A stretch of DNA of 27,163 nucleotides, from assembly GCA_036666555.1 (NCBI GenBank), contig JAVWVS010000030.1, positions 1 through 27,163 on the forward strand, written 5' to 3'. A program made the translations under genes and the position numbers. The stretch comes from UMGS1251 sp036666555 (GTDB taxonomy: Bacteria > Bacillota > Clostridia > Lachnospirales > Lachnospiraceae). Positions within the stretch are counted from its first letter, which is position 1. Each line of letters starts with the position of its first letter. This document shows, piece by piece, positions 15,162 through 24,333 of the stretch. The notes under the pieces were generated by a model. The model saw nothing but the letters and a program-made list of their open reading frames with translations. It had not been told where the DNA came from and did not search any database.

Positions 15162-16415
15162 TTATCTATGAAACAACACTTCTTTTTCGTATTTCTCCAC
15201 TTCCTTGTACCAGTCTTCTCTTTGTGGCACATGATGGATTTCACAAAAATAATTCCATACATCTCCAAATGGATATAGTTTTAATTCTTCCTGCATCACC
15301 ATCAGTTCAGAAAGTTTTCCTTCCATTTGCAGTTCTGCCAAGTGTTTATTGGGGCTTAACAATGCAACCAGTAATGCTTTTTGCATGTTTCTCATGCCCA
15401 CCGTCCATGCGGAAATACGATTAATACTTGCATCAAAGAAATCCAGTCCAAGAAATACCCTGTCCAAGGCATCATTTCTTACAATTTCTTTGGCTATTTC
15501 TTTTGTCTCATCATCAAACAATACTACGTGATCACTATCCCAGCGTACCGGTCTGGTAACATGAAGGGCTATTTTTTCATTAAATAATAGCATAGATGGA
15601 ATTTTATCCGATACCACCTCCGTTGGGTGATAATGTCCATTATCCATCAAACTTAAAATACCATGAGTAGCTGCATAATTAATGCAAAATTCGGAAGAAC
15701 CTACCGTATAAGATTCCAACCCGATTCCAAATACTTTTGATTCCAGGCATACCACTACCTTTTCTTTATCATAATCAATAGACAAAATCTGATCCAAGGA
15801 ATCTTTAAATCTTGCTCTGGGTGACAGTCGGTCAGCCGGAACATCTTTGTATCCGTCCGGAATCCAGATATTCATTAAGCAAGGCTGTCCCAGTTCTTCT
15901 GCAAAGTACTGGGAAATGCGAATACAAGCCCTTCCGTGATCGATCCAAAATTTACGTACTTCCGGATCCGGGCTGGATAATGTTAAGTCATCCTTGACCA
16001 TTTCATGCGAGAAATAGGTGGGATTAAAATCCAGTCCCAATCCGCGTTTTTTTGCAAACTCGACCCATTTTTTAAAATGCTTTGGTTCCAGTTTATCGCG
16101 GTCTACACTTTCTCCTTGTTCAAATATGGCATAATTAGCATGAAGATTCAACTTATGTTTTCCAGGAATATAACTGAGTGCTTGATCTATGTCTGCCATT
16201 AATTCTTCCGGTGTTCTTGCTTTTCCCGGGTGATTTCCAGTAGCTTGAATACCTCCGGTAAGTGGTCCCTCATGGTCAAATCCATTCACATCATCTCCTT
16301 GCCAGCAGTGCATAGAAATGGCTATCTTTTCTAACTTTGTAAGAGCTGCCTCTGTGTCTACCCCTACTTTTTCATAAATTTCTTTTGCTGATTCGTATCT
16401 TTCTTTGGTTGTCAT
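15162..16415 (-). CDS. rhaA: L-rhamnose isomerase
   Basis: It interconverts L-rhamnose and L-rhamnulose in the cytoplasm using Mn2+. The 417-residue product has normal length and clear family segments: SMHCWQGDDVNGFD near residue 33, GGIQATGNHPGKARTPEEL, KLNLHANYA, GLDFNPTYFSH, and SLMDNGHYHPTEVVSDKI with metal-binding residues. The C-terminal region has GLDFFDASINRISAW. ATG 16415 follows AAGGAGG. It is 32 bp downstream of rhaB and followed by a terminator. No rhamnulose-1-phosphate aldolase gene is present in the window. Confidence 0.96.
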   Translation of the reverse strand: MTTKERYESAKEIYEKVGVDTEAALTKLEKIAISMHCWQGDDVNGFDHEGPLTGGIQATGNHPGKARTPEELMADIDQALSYIPGKHKLNLHANYAIFEQGESVDRDKLEPKHFKKWVEFAKKRGLGLDFNPTYFSHEMVKDDLTLSSPDPEVRKFWIDHGRACIRISQYFAEELGQPCLMNIWIPDGYKDVPADRLSPRARFKDSLDQILSIDYDKEKVVVCLESKVFGIGLESYTVGSSEFCINYAATHGILSLMDNGHYHPTEVVSDKIPSMLLFNEKIALHVTRPVRWDSDHVVLFDDETKEIAKEIVRNDALDRVFLGLDFFDASINRISAWTVGMRNMQKALLVALLSPNKHLAELQMEGKLSELMVMQEELKLYPFGDVWNYFCEIHHVPQREDWYKEVEKYEKEVLFHR

Positions 16416-16447
16416 ATCTTCCTCCTTGGTTGAATTTTATAGTAATC

Positions 16448-17854
16448 TTAATTTGGTTTGTAAACTTGAATGTCAAAAGACCGATGAATTGCACCTCTTG
16501 CCTCTTCTTTACTTGGAAACTCCTTATATTTTAACATTTGTGCAACCAGATTTCCGATGGCTGTTGCTTCCGTAGGACCTGCATGCACTTCTTTTTGGGT
16601 AGCCTGAGCCGTTAACTGGTTGAGATACCCGGCATTGGCGCCTCCTCCCACAATATGAATTCTACTGTAAGTTCTTCCCATGGAACGCTCAATTCCTTGA
16701 ATCGCTCTATGATACTCCTCTGCCAAACTTGCATATACCACAGTTGCCAGCTCACCCAAAGTATTCGGAACCGCCTGCTGTGTATTTTTACAATATTCTT
16801 TTACCTCTTCCACCATATTATCCGGAGCCAAAAAGCAATCTGCATTCACATCTACCCGAGAAGGAAAGTCTTTTGCTTTCTCTGCTTCTTCACATATCTG
16901 TGCAAAATGGTATCGGTCATCTAAATTATGGCGAATGGATTGAATCATCCAAAGCCCCATAATGTTTTTGATATAACGAAATTGGTAATCATATCCCCCT
17001 TCGTTGGTAAAGTTGTTGTTTCTGCCAATCTCCGTACAGTCTGCTTTTTCTCTTTCGATTCCCATAAGAGACCATGTTCCTGAACTAATGTATACAAAAT
17101 CATCATCGTTAGCTGGCACTGCCAACACTGCCGAGCCTGTATCATGTGTGCATGGCAGCACCACCTCCATATTGACCCCCAGTTCTTCTCTGATTTCCGG
17201 TTTCAATTCTCCCAAACTGGTACCCGGAGTTATCATTGGTTGAAATATTTCCGTATGAAATCCCAATTGTTTGATTAAATCGTAATTCCAGTCTTTTGTA
17301 ATGGGATCCACTAATTGGCTTGTGGTTGCCTCTGTATATTCATTCCGCTTCACACCGGTTAATAAAAAGTGAAAATAATCCGGTACAAAAAGCAATGTTT
17401 TCGCCTGTTCCATCTGTTCCGGGTGTTGTTTTTTCACTGCCATCAATTGATAAATGGTATTAAATGCTTGTTTTTGAATTCCGGTTCTCTCATATAGCTG
17501 TTCTTCCGGAATCAAGGAAAATACTTCCTTTTCCATTCCTTCCGTACGTTTGTCACGATAACCTACCATATTCCCTAACACTTGGTCTTTTTCATCCAAC
17601 AATACAAAATCAACACCCCAGGTATCGATTCCCATACTAACCGGTATCTTCCCTATTTCTTTACATTTTTTAATTCCGATTTTAATATCTTCAAATAATT
17701 GGTGATGATCCCAGCAGAGCATCCCATCCTTTTTCTTCATTCCATTTTCAAACCGGTAGACTTCTTCCAAGATAATCTTCCCATTTTCTACACTTCCTAA
17801 TATATGGCGGCCACTGGACGCGCCAATATCTACTGCAAGATAATACGCACTCAT
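16448..17854 (-). CDS. rhaB: Rhamnulokinase (FGGY carbohydrate kinase)
   Basis: It phosphorylates L-rhamnulose with ATP to rhamnulose-1-phosphate. The 468-residue product begins YYLAVDIGASSGRH, the nucleotide-binding strand-turn of sugar kinases with the RhaB-type Ser-Ser-Gly-Arg variant. GIDTWGVDFVLLD, CTHDTGSAV with the likely catalytic Asp, SSGTWSLMG and the C-terminal IVGGGANAGYLNQLTA phosphate-binding loop are also seen. ATG 17854 follows AGGAGG with about nine-base spacing. It precedes rhaA in a two-gene unit. No convincing promoter was found upstream, but a pair of direct repeats at 17888-17921 may be an activator site. Confidence 0.95.
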   Translation of the reverse strand: MSAYYLAVDIGASSGRHILGSVENGKIILEEVYRFENGMKKKDGMLCWDHHQLFEDIKIGIKKCKEIGKIPVSMGIDTWGVDFVLLDEKDQVLGNMVGYRDKRTEGMEKEVFSLIPEEQLYERTGIQKQAFNTIYQLMAVKKQHPEQMEQAKTLLFVPDYFHFLLTGVKRNEYTEATTSQLVDPITKDWNYDLIKQLGFHTEIFQPMITPGTSLGELKPEIREELGVNMEVVLPCTHDTGSAVLAVPANDDDFVYISSGTWSLMGIEREKADCTEIGRNNNFTNEGGYDYQFRYIKNIMGLWMIQSIRHNLDDRYHFAQICEEAEKAKDFPSRVDVNADCFLAPDNMVEEVKEYCKNTQQAVPNTLGELATVVYASLAEEYHRAIQGIERSMGRTYSRIHIVGGGANAGYLNQLTAQATQKEVHAGPTEATAIGNLVAQMLKYKEFPSKEEARGAIHRSFDIQVYKPN

Positions 17855-17887
17855 ATGTTAAATCCTCCTATGCTATCAATTTAACAT

Positions 17888-17921
17888 ATTTGTATGGTCC
17901 TGATAATAACTTGATTTGTAT
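17888..17921. promoter_or_regulatory. Direct-repeat pair upstream of rhaB (candidate AraC-type binding site)
   Basis: ATTTGTAT occurs at 17888-17895 and again at 17914-17921, in the same orientation, with 26 bp start to start. AraC-family activators often bind two direct half-sites about two helical turns apart. The spacing is slightly long, so confidence is low. Confidence 0.25.
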
Positions 17922-17941
17922 AAAAAAGTGTCCTTATTTGC

Positions 17942-17987
17942 AAAATGAGAACCCTTGAATCACGATAGCTTCAAGGGTTCTCATTTT
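17942..17987. terminator. Strong hairpin terminator between the kinase-like gene and rhaB
   Basis: AAAATGAGAACCCTTGAA (17942-17959) is perfectly complementary to 17970-17987 around a ten-base loop. The A/T flanks give a T-run on both strands, four or five T residues long. It follows the stop of the 17999-18754 gene by about a dozen bases and insulates rhaBA from it. Confidence 0.85.
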
Positions 17988-17998
17988 TAAGTTATTTT

Positions 17999-18754
17999 TT
18001 ATTGATAGTCAAATACATCAATCCATTTCATCAGAAATTCTTTTTCCAGTTCATTATCTTTGGTCAACTGTGATGCTGCCACAATGGGAAGCCACTGTTG
18101 CACATATTGCTTTGCTGTATCACTTTTCTTACAAAACACTTCCATATAGTGATCTGCCATTTTTTGATTTTTTAGGGCAAACAGTAGATAGGTCATTGCT
18201 GCATCTGCGCTTGCATTTCCTTGTGTAGCATGTGCCCAGTCGATAATCGCTAACTTTCCATCCGTGCCCACGATGACATTGCTGGGATTGAAATCACCAT
18301 GACACACTTTACTATGCTTTGGCATGGCGTCTAGCCGGGTAAGAAGTTCATATCTTGCCGTTGCATCCAGCTCTTTTAAGCTATTGATTTCACGGGTCAA
18401 TTTGTCTTTTAGCTTGGTAAGCAAAGGTGCTTGCTTTTCATGCATTTCTAACTGGAGCGTTACAAACTGATTCATATAGTCATCCATATGTTTGGAATCC
18501 TTGTCCATCACTTCTGCAAGGGTATTTCCTTCTATACAAGTCATCACCAACGCCCATTTTCCTTCTACCTGAGTCACTTCTTTCACCTTCGGAACAGGTA
18601 ATCCGGTTTCTTCGATTCTAGCTTGATTTAATGCTTCATTGAACACATTTGCCTTGGGATGCTCCGGTTCAAATACTTTTACGATCCCTTCGTTGCATTG
18701 ATACACTTTTTTATAGGAACGTGTGACAATCACGTTCTTTTCTTCTAACTTCAT
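17999..18754 (-). CDS. Aminoglycoside phosphotransferase/choline kinase-fold protein
   Basis: The 251-residue product has the protein-kinase-like fold used by small-molecule kinases. The catalytic loop is VCHGDFNPSNVIV (Asp and Asn of HGDxxxxN), followed by the metal-binding IIDWAHA. An N-terminal GIVKVFEPEHPKA strand resembles the TIGR02172-type family. True aminoglycoside resistance cannot be inferred; many of these phosphorylate unknown metabolites. I chose ATG 18754, eight bases after AAGGAGG, over the upstream ATG at 18775 that precedes the ribosome site. It starts 29 bp after adhE and ends at a strong terminator, so it is probably transcribed with adhE. Confidence 0.8.
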   Translation of the reverse strand: MKLEEKNVIVTRSYKKVYQCNEGIVKVFEPEHPKANVFNEALNQARIEETGLPVPKVKEVTQVEGKWALVMTCIEGNTLAEVMDKDSKHMDDYMNQFVTLQLEMHEKQAPLLTKLKDKLTREINSLKELDATARYELLTRLDAMPKHSKVCHGDFNPSNVIVGTDGKLAIIDWAHATQGNASADAAMTYLLFALKNQKMADHYMEVFCKKSDTAKQYVQQWLPIVAASQLTKDNELEKEFLMKWIDVFDYQ

Positions 18755-18783
18755 AGTGATTTCCTCCTTATACATCTGTATGA

Positions 18784-21399
18784 TTATTTACCGTAGTAGC
18801 ATTTCAGATAAAGTTCTTTCATCTCTCTCATCAATGGGTATCTAGGATTGGCTCCTGTACACTGGTCATTAAACGCTTGTTCTACCATGTCATCCAGTGT
18901 GTCTAAGAAATATTTTTCATCAATTCCGTATTCTTTGATGGTCTTTTTAATGCCGATGGTCGCTTTTAATTCTTCTAATTTCTTTACAAAATCGTCAAAT
19001 ACTTCTTGATCATTTTTTCCCATACATCCTGCAAATCGTCCTAATTCTGCATATCTTGCTAATGCATGTGGATATTCATACTGGGAGAAAGTTCCCATCT
19101 TTGTTGGTACTTCCACTGCATTATATTTCATCACTTCAGTCAAAATCACCGCATTTGCCACACCATGTGGTAGGTGATGGAAAGCACCTAATTTATGTGC
19201 CATAGAGTGGTTTAATCCTAGAAAAGCATTGGCAAATGCCATTCCTGCCATACAGGAAGCGTTGGCCATTTTTTCTCTGGCAATGGGGTCCTTTGCTCCA
19301 TTTTCGTATGCAGATGGCAAATAATCAAATACGCTTTTTACCGCTTTTAATGCAAGCCCATCCGTATAATCAGTCGCCATAATGGATACATATGCTTCAA
19401 TCGCGTGGGTCATAACATCAATACCGGAAGCACTGGTCAATCCCTTTGGTTGGCTCATCATGTTGTCTACATCCACAATTGCCATATTCGGAAGGAGTTC
19501 ATAATCTGCCAATGGCCATTTCACACCGGTTTCCGCATCTGTAATAATGGCAAATGGGGTTACTTCCGATCCTGTTCCAGAAGAGGTAGGAATCGCTACA
19601 AAATAAGCTTTTTCTCCCATTTTAGGGAACGTATAGACCCTTTTACGAATATCCATAAAATCGGTTGCCATGTCTTCAAAATTAGCTTCCGGATGTTCAT
19701 ACATCACCCACATAATCTTTGCCGCATCCATAGCTGAACCACCACCTAAAGCAATGATGGTATCCGGTTCAAATGACCTCATCTGTTCCGCCCCCTGAGT
19801 CGCACACTGTAAGGTCGGATCCGGTGCCACTTCGTAGAAACAAGTATGCTGAATTCCCATTTCATCTAATTTATCTTCAATGGCTTTCACATAACCATTT
19901 TTGTATAAGAATGTATCGGTTACGATAAACGCTTTTTTCTTTTTCATGATGGTGCCCAATTCATCTAGCGCAACCGGCATACAGCCTTTTTTAAAGTATA
20001 CCTTTTCTGGTGTTCGAAACCACAGCATATTTTCTCTCCTCTCGGCAACGGTCTTAATATTTAACAAATGTTTCACACCTACATTTTCAGAAACCGAATT
20101 GCCGCCCCAAGAACCACATCCCAAAGTTAAAGATGGTGTCATTTTGAAGTTATAAAGATCTCCGATACCACCTTGTGAAGATGGAGTGTTAATGAGAATT
20201 CTACATGTTTTCATGGCATGAGCATGCTGTTCGATTTTGTCCGCCTGTGCCGGATGTACATAAAGAGATGCGGTATGTCCGTATCCACCGTCTGCAACTA
20301 ATTGTGTTGCTTTTGCAAGTGCTTCGTCAAATGTTTTTGCTTTGTACATTCCCAATACCGGAGATAGTTTTTCATGAGCAAATTCTTCGGAAATGTCTAC
20401 GGATTCCACTTCTCCAATTAAAATTTTAGTTGATTTTGGAACCTTTACTCCGGCTAATTGTGCAATTTCATATGCTGATTTTCCCGGGATTTTGTTATTC
20501 AGTGCCCCATTAATAATAATGGTCTTACGTACTTTATCCAGTTCCTCACCTTTTTTCAAGAAGTAACATCCCCGATAGGCAAATTCTTTTTTCACTTCTT
20601 CGTATACACTTTCCAAAACAGTGACCGATTGTTCCGAAGCGCATATCATACCATTATCAAATGTTTTGGAATGGATAATGGAGTTCACTGCCATCTTAAT
20701 ATCTGCCGTATCATCAATGACTACCGGTGTGTTTCCAGGTCCTACACCCAATGCCGGTTTTCCCGAAGAATACGCAGCTTTCACCATGCCCGGGCCACCG
20801 GTTGCCAAAATAATGTCTGCTTCTTTCATTACTTGGTTCGTTAATTCCAAAGAAGGAACATCTATCCAGCCGATGATTCCCTCTGGTGCTCCTGCTTTCA
20901 CTGCTGCATCCAGAACTACTTTCGCCGCTGCAATCGTACATGCCTTTGCGCTTGGATGAGGACTAATGATAATTGCATTTCTTGTCTTTAAACAAATGAG
21001 TGTCTTAAAGATAGCTGTAGATGTTGGGTTAGTTGTTGGAATCACTGCTGCCACCAGCCCAATGGGTTCTGCAATTTTTTTAATTCCAAATGCGGAATCC
21101 TCTTCTATAACCCCACATGTCTTTGTATCTTTATATGCATTATAAATATATTCTGCTGCATAATGATTTTTAATGACTTTATCTTCTACGATTCCTCTCC
21201 CGGTTTCTTCTACTGCCATTTTTGCAAGGGGAATTCGTTGCTTATTTGCTGCCAATGCTGCTTCATAAAAAATCTTATCTACCTGTTCCTGAGAAAATGC
21301 AGCAAATTCCTTCTGAGCCGCTCTCATTGCCTTCATCTTTGCGGTAAGTGCTTCGCCACTATCCACGATTTCCGGTGCTAGTTCTTGTTTCTTTGCCAT
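18784..21399 (-). CDS. adhE: Bifunctional acetaldehyde-CoA / alcohol dehydrogenase
   Basis: AdhE reduces acetyl-CoA to acetaldehyde and then to ethanol with NADH and assembles into spirosomes. The 871-residue protein has a CoA-acylating aldehyde dehydrogenase half (about residues 1-440) with catalytic Cys253 in GMICASEQS and GPGNTPVVID. An iron-type alcohol dehydrogenase half (about 455-871) carries LGGGSAMDAAK and the His-rich iron site NHSMAHKLGAFHHLPHG. ATG 21399 follows AGGAGG with nine-base spacing. A consensus-like promoter and a candidate Rex operator lie upstream, matching the known NADH-responsive control of clostridial adhE. It may also reduce acetaldehyde made by DeoC, or lactaldehyde from rhamnose; both are inferences. 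Confidence 0.97.
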   Translation of the reverse strand: MAKKQELAPEIVDSGEALTAKMKAMRAAQKEFAAFSQEQVDKIFYEAALAANKQRIPLAKMAVEETGRGIVEDKVIKNHYAAEYIYNAYKDTKTCGVIEEDSAFGIKKIAEPIGLVAAVIPTTNPTSTAIFKTLICLKTRNAIIISPHPSAKACTIAAAKVVLDAAVKAGAPEGIIGWIDVPSLELTNQVMKEADIILATGGPGMVKAAYSSGKPALGVGPGNTPVVIDDTADIKMAVNSIIHSKTFDNGMICASEQSVTVLESVYEEVKKEFAYRGCYFLKKGEELDKVRKTIIINGALNNKIPGKSAYEIAQLAGVKVPKSTKILIGEVESVDISEEFAHEKLSPVLGMYKAKTFDEALAKATQLVADGGYGHTASLYVHPAQADKIEQHAHAMKTCRILINTPSSQGGIGDLYNFKMTPSLTLGCGSWGGNSVSENVGVKHLLNIKTVAERRENMLWFRTPEKVYFKKGCMPVALDELGTIMKKKKAFIVTDTFLYKNGYVKAIEDKLDEMGIQHTCFYEVAPDPTLQCATQGAEQMRSFEPDTIIALGGGSAMDAAKIMWVMYEHPEANFEDMATDFMDIRKRVYTFPKMGEKAYFVAIPTSSGTGSEVTPFAIITDAETGVKWPLADYELLPNMAIVDVDNMMSQPKGLTSASGIDVMTHAIEAYVSIMATDYTDGLALKAVKSVFDYLPSAYENGAKDPIAREKMANASCMAGMAFANAFLGLNHSMAHKLGAFHHLPHGVANAVILTEVMKYNAVEVPTKMGTFSQYEYPHALARYAELGRFAGCMGKNDQEVFDDFVKKLEELKATIGIKKTIKEYGIDEKYFLDTLDDMVEQAFNDQCTGANPRYPLMREMKELYLKCYYGK

Positions 21400-21444
21400 A
21401 GTAATTTTCCTCCTGAAGTTTTTTCTTATCTTCCTACAAAACTC

Positions 21445-21473
21445 AGTATATTACTTCGTTAAATATTTGTCAA
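21445..21473 (-). promoter_or_regulatory. adhE promoter
   Basis: On the minus strand a perfect TTGACA (21468-21473), exactly 17 bp and TATACT (21445-21450) precede adhE, leaving a leader of roughly 40 bases. It is among the best promoter matches in the window. Confidence 0.8.
21456..21473 (-). promoter_or_regulatory. Candidate Rex (redox repressor) operator over the adhE -35 box
   Basis: The 18-base minus-strand sequence TTGACAAATATTTAACGA matches the Rex consensus TTGTTAA-N4-TTAACAA at 11 of 14 specified positions. It covers the -35 hexamer, so binding would block RNA polymerase. In Clostridia Rex senses NADH/NAD+ and represses adhE, which fits this placement. Confidence 0.55.
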
Positions 21474-21560
21474 TACGTAATTGATATTTTTTTCACAATC
21501 TAGCTTTTCTATTCTTCTTAGTGTATACTAAAATAATCAACCAAAGGAGGATCTGCCATA

Positions 21561-22760
21561 ATGATACTTTGTGCAAATCACATGATAACCGGAGATGGAA
21601 CCACACTCCTACAAAACTATGGGATTCGAATTAATGAGATGGGTCTTATTGAAAACCTTGATTCTGCCTTAGAATTAAAAAAACAATATCCAAAAGATAT
21701 TGTGAAAGATTATGGGAATGCCACTATTCTACCTGGTCTTTTTGATATGCATGTTCACCTAGGCTATTGGCTTAGTCAGCCTGACAGCTTTCTTTACAAT
21801 GACCAGTTAATTACACTTCTGGCATTAAAAAATGCTCAAGATGCATTTTCCAAGGGCATCACTACTGTTCGTGACTTATCCTCCCCTGCCAATCTGTGCA
21901 AGAATTTAAAGATTGCAGAACGAAAGGGGTACGCAACCATTCCTCGTATTATTCACTCTGACCGTGGAATTTGCATGAGTGGCGGTCATGGTTGGGATGA
22001 TGATATCGAACAAGCTGACGGACCTTGGGAGATTCGTTCTGCCATTCGGCGCCAAATTCGAGATGGTGCAGAATGGATTAAAATTCTTACCAGTCATCGT
22101 TCTAACATTCCGGAGTTCACCCAAGAGGAATTAAATGCCGCCGTCCATGAATGCCACCGACGCAATATTAAATGTGCGGTTCATGCCGGTTGTCAGCCAT
22201 CCATCCAAATGTGTATTAATGCCGGATTCGATACAATCGAGCATGGCACCTTGTTAACCCAAGAACAAGCACTTCAAATGAAAGACAACGGACAGGCTTG
22301 GGTTCCCACTATCTTTGCCTATACTTATTTGTATGAAGTATGTGTCAAGAATATGGATGCCCATAAAGAAACTGCCTTTAATGACCCCGTGATGGCAAAG
22401 GAAATGAGAGATTTTCAATTCTTTGAACCAGCCTATCTTGCCTACCGTGATCACTTCAAAGACCTTTATGATACCGGTGTGACCATTTGTGCTGGAACGG
22501 ACATGGTGCTTTACCAAGCTCCGGTACTACCTCTTTCTACGGAACTAGGGTTAATGGTACAATACGGAATCACACCATTACAGGCCATCCAAACTGCCAC
22601 TTCGAATTCAGCAAAAGTACTGGGCATCGAAGATGAAGTTGGTGTTCTAAAAAAAGGATACCTTGCAGATGTTTTAGTAGTAAACGGAGATGTCAGCCAA
22701 GATATTGCATGTATTTCGGATGTAGAAAATGTTTACCAAAATGGGAAAATCGTATTTTAA
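21561..22760 (+). CDS. Metal-dependent amidohydrolase (imidazolonepropionase/prolidase-like), substrate unknown
   Basis: The 399-residue product is a binuclear amidohydrolase. It has a short N-terminal beta-sandwich, then LPGLFDMHVHLG (metal-binding HxH), EWIKIL with the likely bridging carboxylated Lys, CAVHAG and DTIEHGT with two metal His, and ICAGTDM with the catalytic Asp. The C-terminal LKKGYLADVLVVNGD returns to the beta-sandwich. It looks most like the branch that includes Xaa-Pro dipeptidases and HutI relatives, but the substrate cannot be read. ATG 21561 follows AAAGGAGG. It is transcribed alone and divergently from adhE. A TATACT -10 lies at 21524-21529 inside the near-palindrome TTAGTGTATACTAA, with no good -35. 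A shared terminator follows. Confidence 0.85.
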   Translation: MILCANHMITGDGTTLLQNYGIRINEMGLIENLDSALELKKQYPKDIVKDYGNATILPGLFDMHVHLGYWLSQPDSFLYNDQLITLLALKNAQDAFSKGITTVRDLSSPANLCKNLKIAERKGYATIPRIIHSDRGICMSGGHGWDDDIEQADGPWEIRSAIRRQIRDGAEWIKILTSHRSNIPEFTQEELNAAVHECHRRNIKCAVHAGCQPSIQMCINAGFDTIEHGTLLTQEQALQMKDNGQAWVPTIFAYTYLYEVCVKNMDAHKETAFNDPVMAKEMRDFQFFEPAYLAYRDHFKDLYDTGVTICAGTDMVLYQAPVLPLSTELGLMVQYGITPLQAIQTATSNSAKVLGIEDEVGVLKKGYLADVLVVNGDVSQDIACISDVENVYQNGKIVF

Positions 22761-22771
22761 ACTGCTCTTCT

Positions 22772-22810
22772 AAAAAGGGGCTGTCGCAGCTAGTGCGACA
22801 GCCCCTTTTT
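22772..22810. terminator. Bidirectional terminator between the amidohydrolase and transporter genes
   Basis: A perfect 17-pair stem (22772-22788 with 22794-22810) encloses the five-base loop GCTAG. The GC-rich core GGGGCTGTCGCA has A5 before it and T6 after it, so it can terminate convergent transcripts from both sides. It touches the stop codon of the transporter gene. Confidence 0.93.
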
Positions 22811-24297
22811 TAAATTTTTTCTTCCCGTAAGGCCTTTACCAATGCAACACATGCAAACAACATAATGAAAATAAATGGAAATGCTGCTGCAATAGAAATA
22901 ATTTGTAATGGTTTTAATCCTCCTGCAATTAATAAGCCAACAGCCAATACGGACTGTACTACACCCCAAACCACCTTTTTTGAATTTGGTGGATTTAAAT
23001 CACCATCCGATGATAGCATAGACAGAACGAATGTTCCGGAATTTGCGGACGTAATAAAGAAGGTGCACAGCAATACCAATGCAATAATACTCAGCATAGT
23101 TCCCAACGGATATTTGTCCAAAATAATAAATAATCCCGTTTCTGGTTTTAAGGCTATTTTTGCTAATGCCTTTGTTGATAATGCTCCTGTTTCCCCCAGA
23201 TGAATTCCTAAGGTTCCAAAAATGGAAAACCAGGCGAGAGATCCCAGTGCAGGAGCAACAACGACACCTGCTACAAATTCCCTAATAGTTCTTCCTTTTG
23301 AAATCCTAGCAATGAAGGTACCTACGAATGGTGCCCACGCAATCCACCATGCCCAATAGAAAATACGCCAGTTTTGAATCCATGCATTATCACCATAACT
23401 ATTAATTCTCATACTATCTGGTATGAAGTTTCCAATATACTGCCCTAGTGCATTTGTAAAATTATTAACCATCTCTACTTTGGGTCCTACAATAACAACT
23501 GCTATCATCAGCGCAAATGCAATATATAAGTTCGCATCCGACACTACCTTGATTCCTTTTTCAATTCCTGCAACGGCTGACCAAATATAGATCACTGTAA
23601 TCACTACAATAATAATAATCTGGATAATGAGTGTAGTAGGAATTCCAAACAAATAATTCAGTCCACTGTTAATTTGCAATACGCCCAGACCCAGAGAGGT
23701 TGTTACACCTGCAACCGTTGCAAAAATTGCAAGAATATCAATTCCTTTTCCAATTGGTCCGTTGACTCTTTTTTCTCCAATAAGTGGAATGAAAATACTG
23801 CTAATCAAAGCAGGTTTATGTTTTCGAAATTGAAAATACGCAAGTGCCAACCCGATAATGCAATAGTTTGCCCAAGGATGAACTCCCCAGTGCATAAAAG
23901 ATGAGCGCATAGCAAATTCTGCCGCTTCTGCTGTTCCACCTTTCATCGCCATTGGAGCAACATAATGTGAAATAGGTTCTGAAATTCCCCAAAACACCAA
24001 TCCAACCCCCATTCCGGCTCCAAAAAGCATTGCGAACCATGAGGTCGTCTTATATTCCGGCTTTGAATCATTTTCCCCTAGCTTTATTTTTCCATATTTG
24101 CTACAAGCGAGAACAATCACAAATACGACAAATACCAGCATTGCAATTAAATACAGCCACCCAAAATCCTTCGTTAAAAATTGATATAAGCCATTGGATA
24201 CCTTTATGAAATTTTCATTAAATAGAACTGCCCAAATTGCAATTGCCATTGTTAATATCAGAGAAATGCGATACACAAGATTTTTTTCTTTTTTCAT
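22810..24297 (-). CDS. BCCT-family transporter (betaine/choline/carnitine type)
   Basis: The 495-residue membrane protein has about twelve hydrophobic segments. The TM4 motif FGAGMGVGLVFWGISEPISHY matches sodium-coupled betaine carriers of the OpuD/BetP type rather than the CaiT exchanger. The Trp-rich segment RIFYWAWWIAWAPFVGTF corresponds to the TM8 aromatic box that holds the trimethylammonium group, followed by RISKGRTIREF. ATG 24297 is preceded by AAAGGATCG. It starts 36 bp after the grdH-like gene in the same direction and ends at the shared terminator. Its place after the two component-B genes suggests it imports their substrate, probably glycine betaine or a related quaternary amine, rather than serving only osmoprotection. 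Confidence 0.9.
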   Translation of the reverse strand: MKKEKNLVYRISLILTMAIAIWAVLFNENFIKVSNGLYQFLTKDFGWLYLIAMLVFVVFVIVLACSKYGKIKLGENDSKPEYKTTSWFAMLFGAGMGVGLVFWGISEPISHYVAPMAMKGGTAEAAEFAMRSSFMHWGVHPWANYCIIGLALAYFQFRKHKPALISSIFIPLIGEKRVNGPIGKGIDILAIFATVAGVTTSLGLGVLQINSGLNYLFGIPTTLIIQIIIIVVITVIYIWSAVAGIEKGIKVVSDANLYIAFALMIAVVIVGPKVEMVNNFTNALGQYIGNFIPDSMRINSYGDNAWIQNWRIFYWAWWIAWAPFVGTFIARISKGRTIREFVAGVVVAPALGSLAWFSIFGTLGIHLGETGALSTKALAKIALKPETGLFIILDKYPLGTMLSIIALVLLCTFFITSANSGTFVLSMLSSDGDLNPPNSKKVVWGVVQSVLAVGLLIAGGLKPLQIISIAAAFPFIFIMLFACVALVKALREEKI

Positions 24298-24333
24298 ATA
24301 CGATCCTTTCTATTCTGTACCTCTCTGATTGAT

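Noticed and set aside
17999..18754. Antibiotic (aminoglycoside) resistance gene
   Set aside because: Only the general kinase fold motifs are visible. The gene sits in a housekeeping context behind adhE with no mobile-element signs, so a resistance role is not supported.
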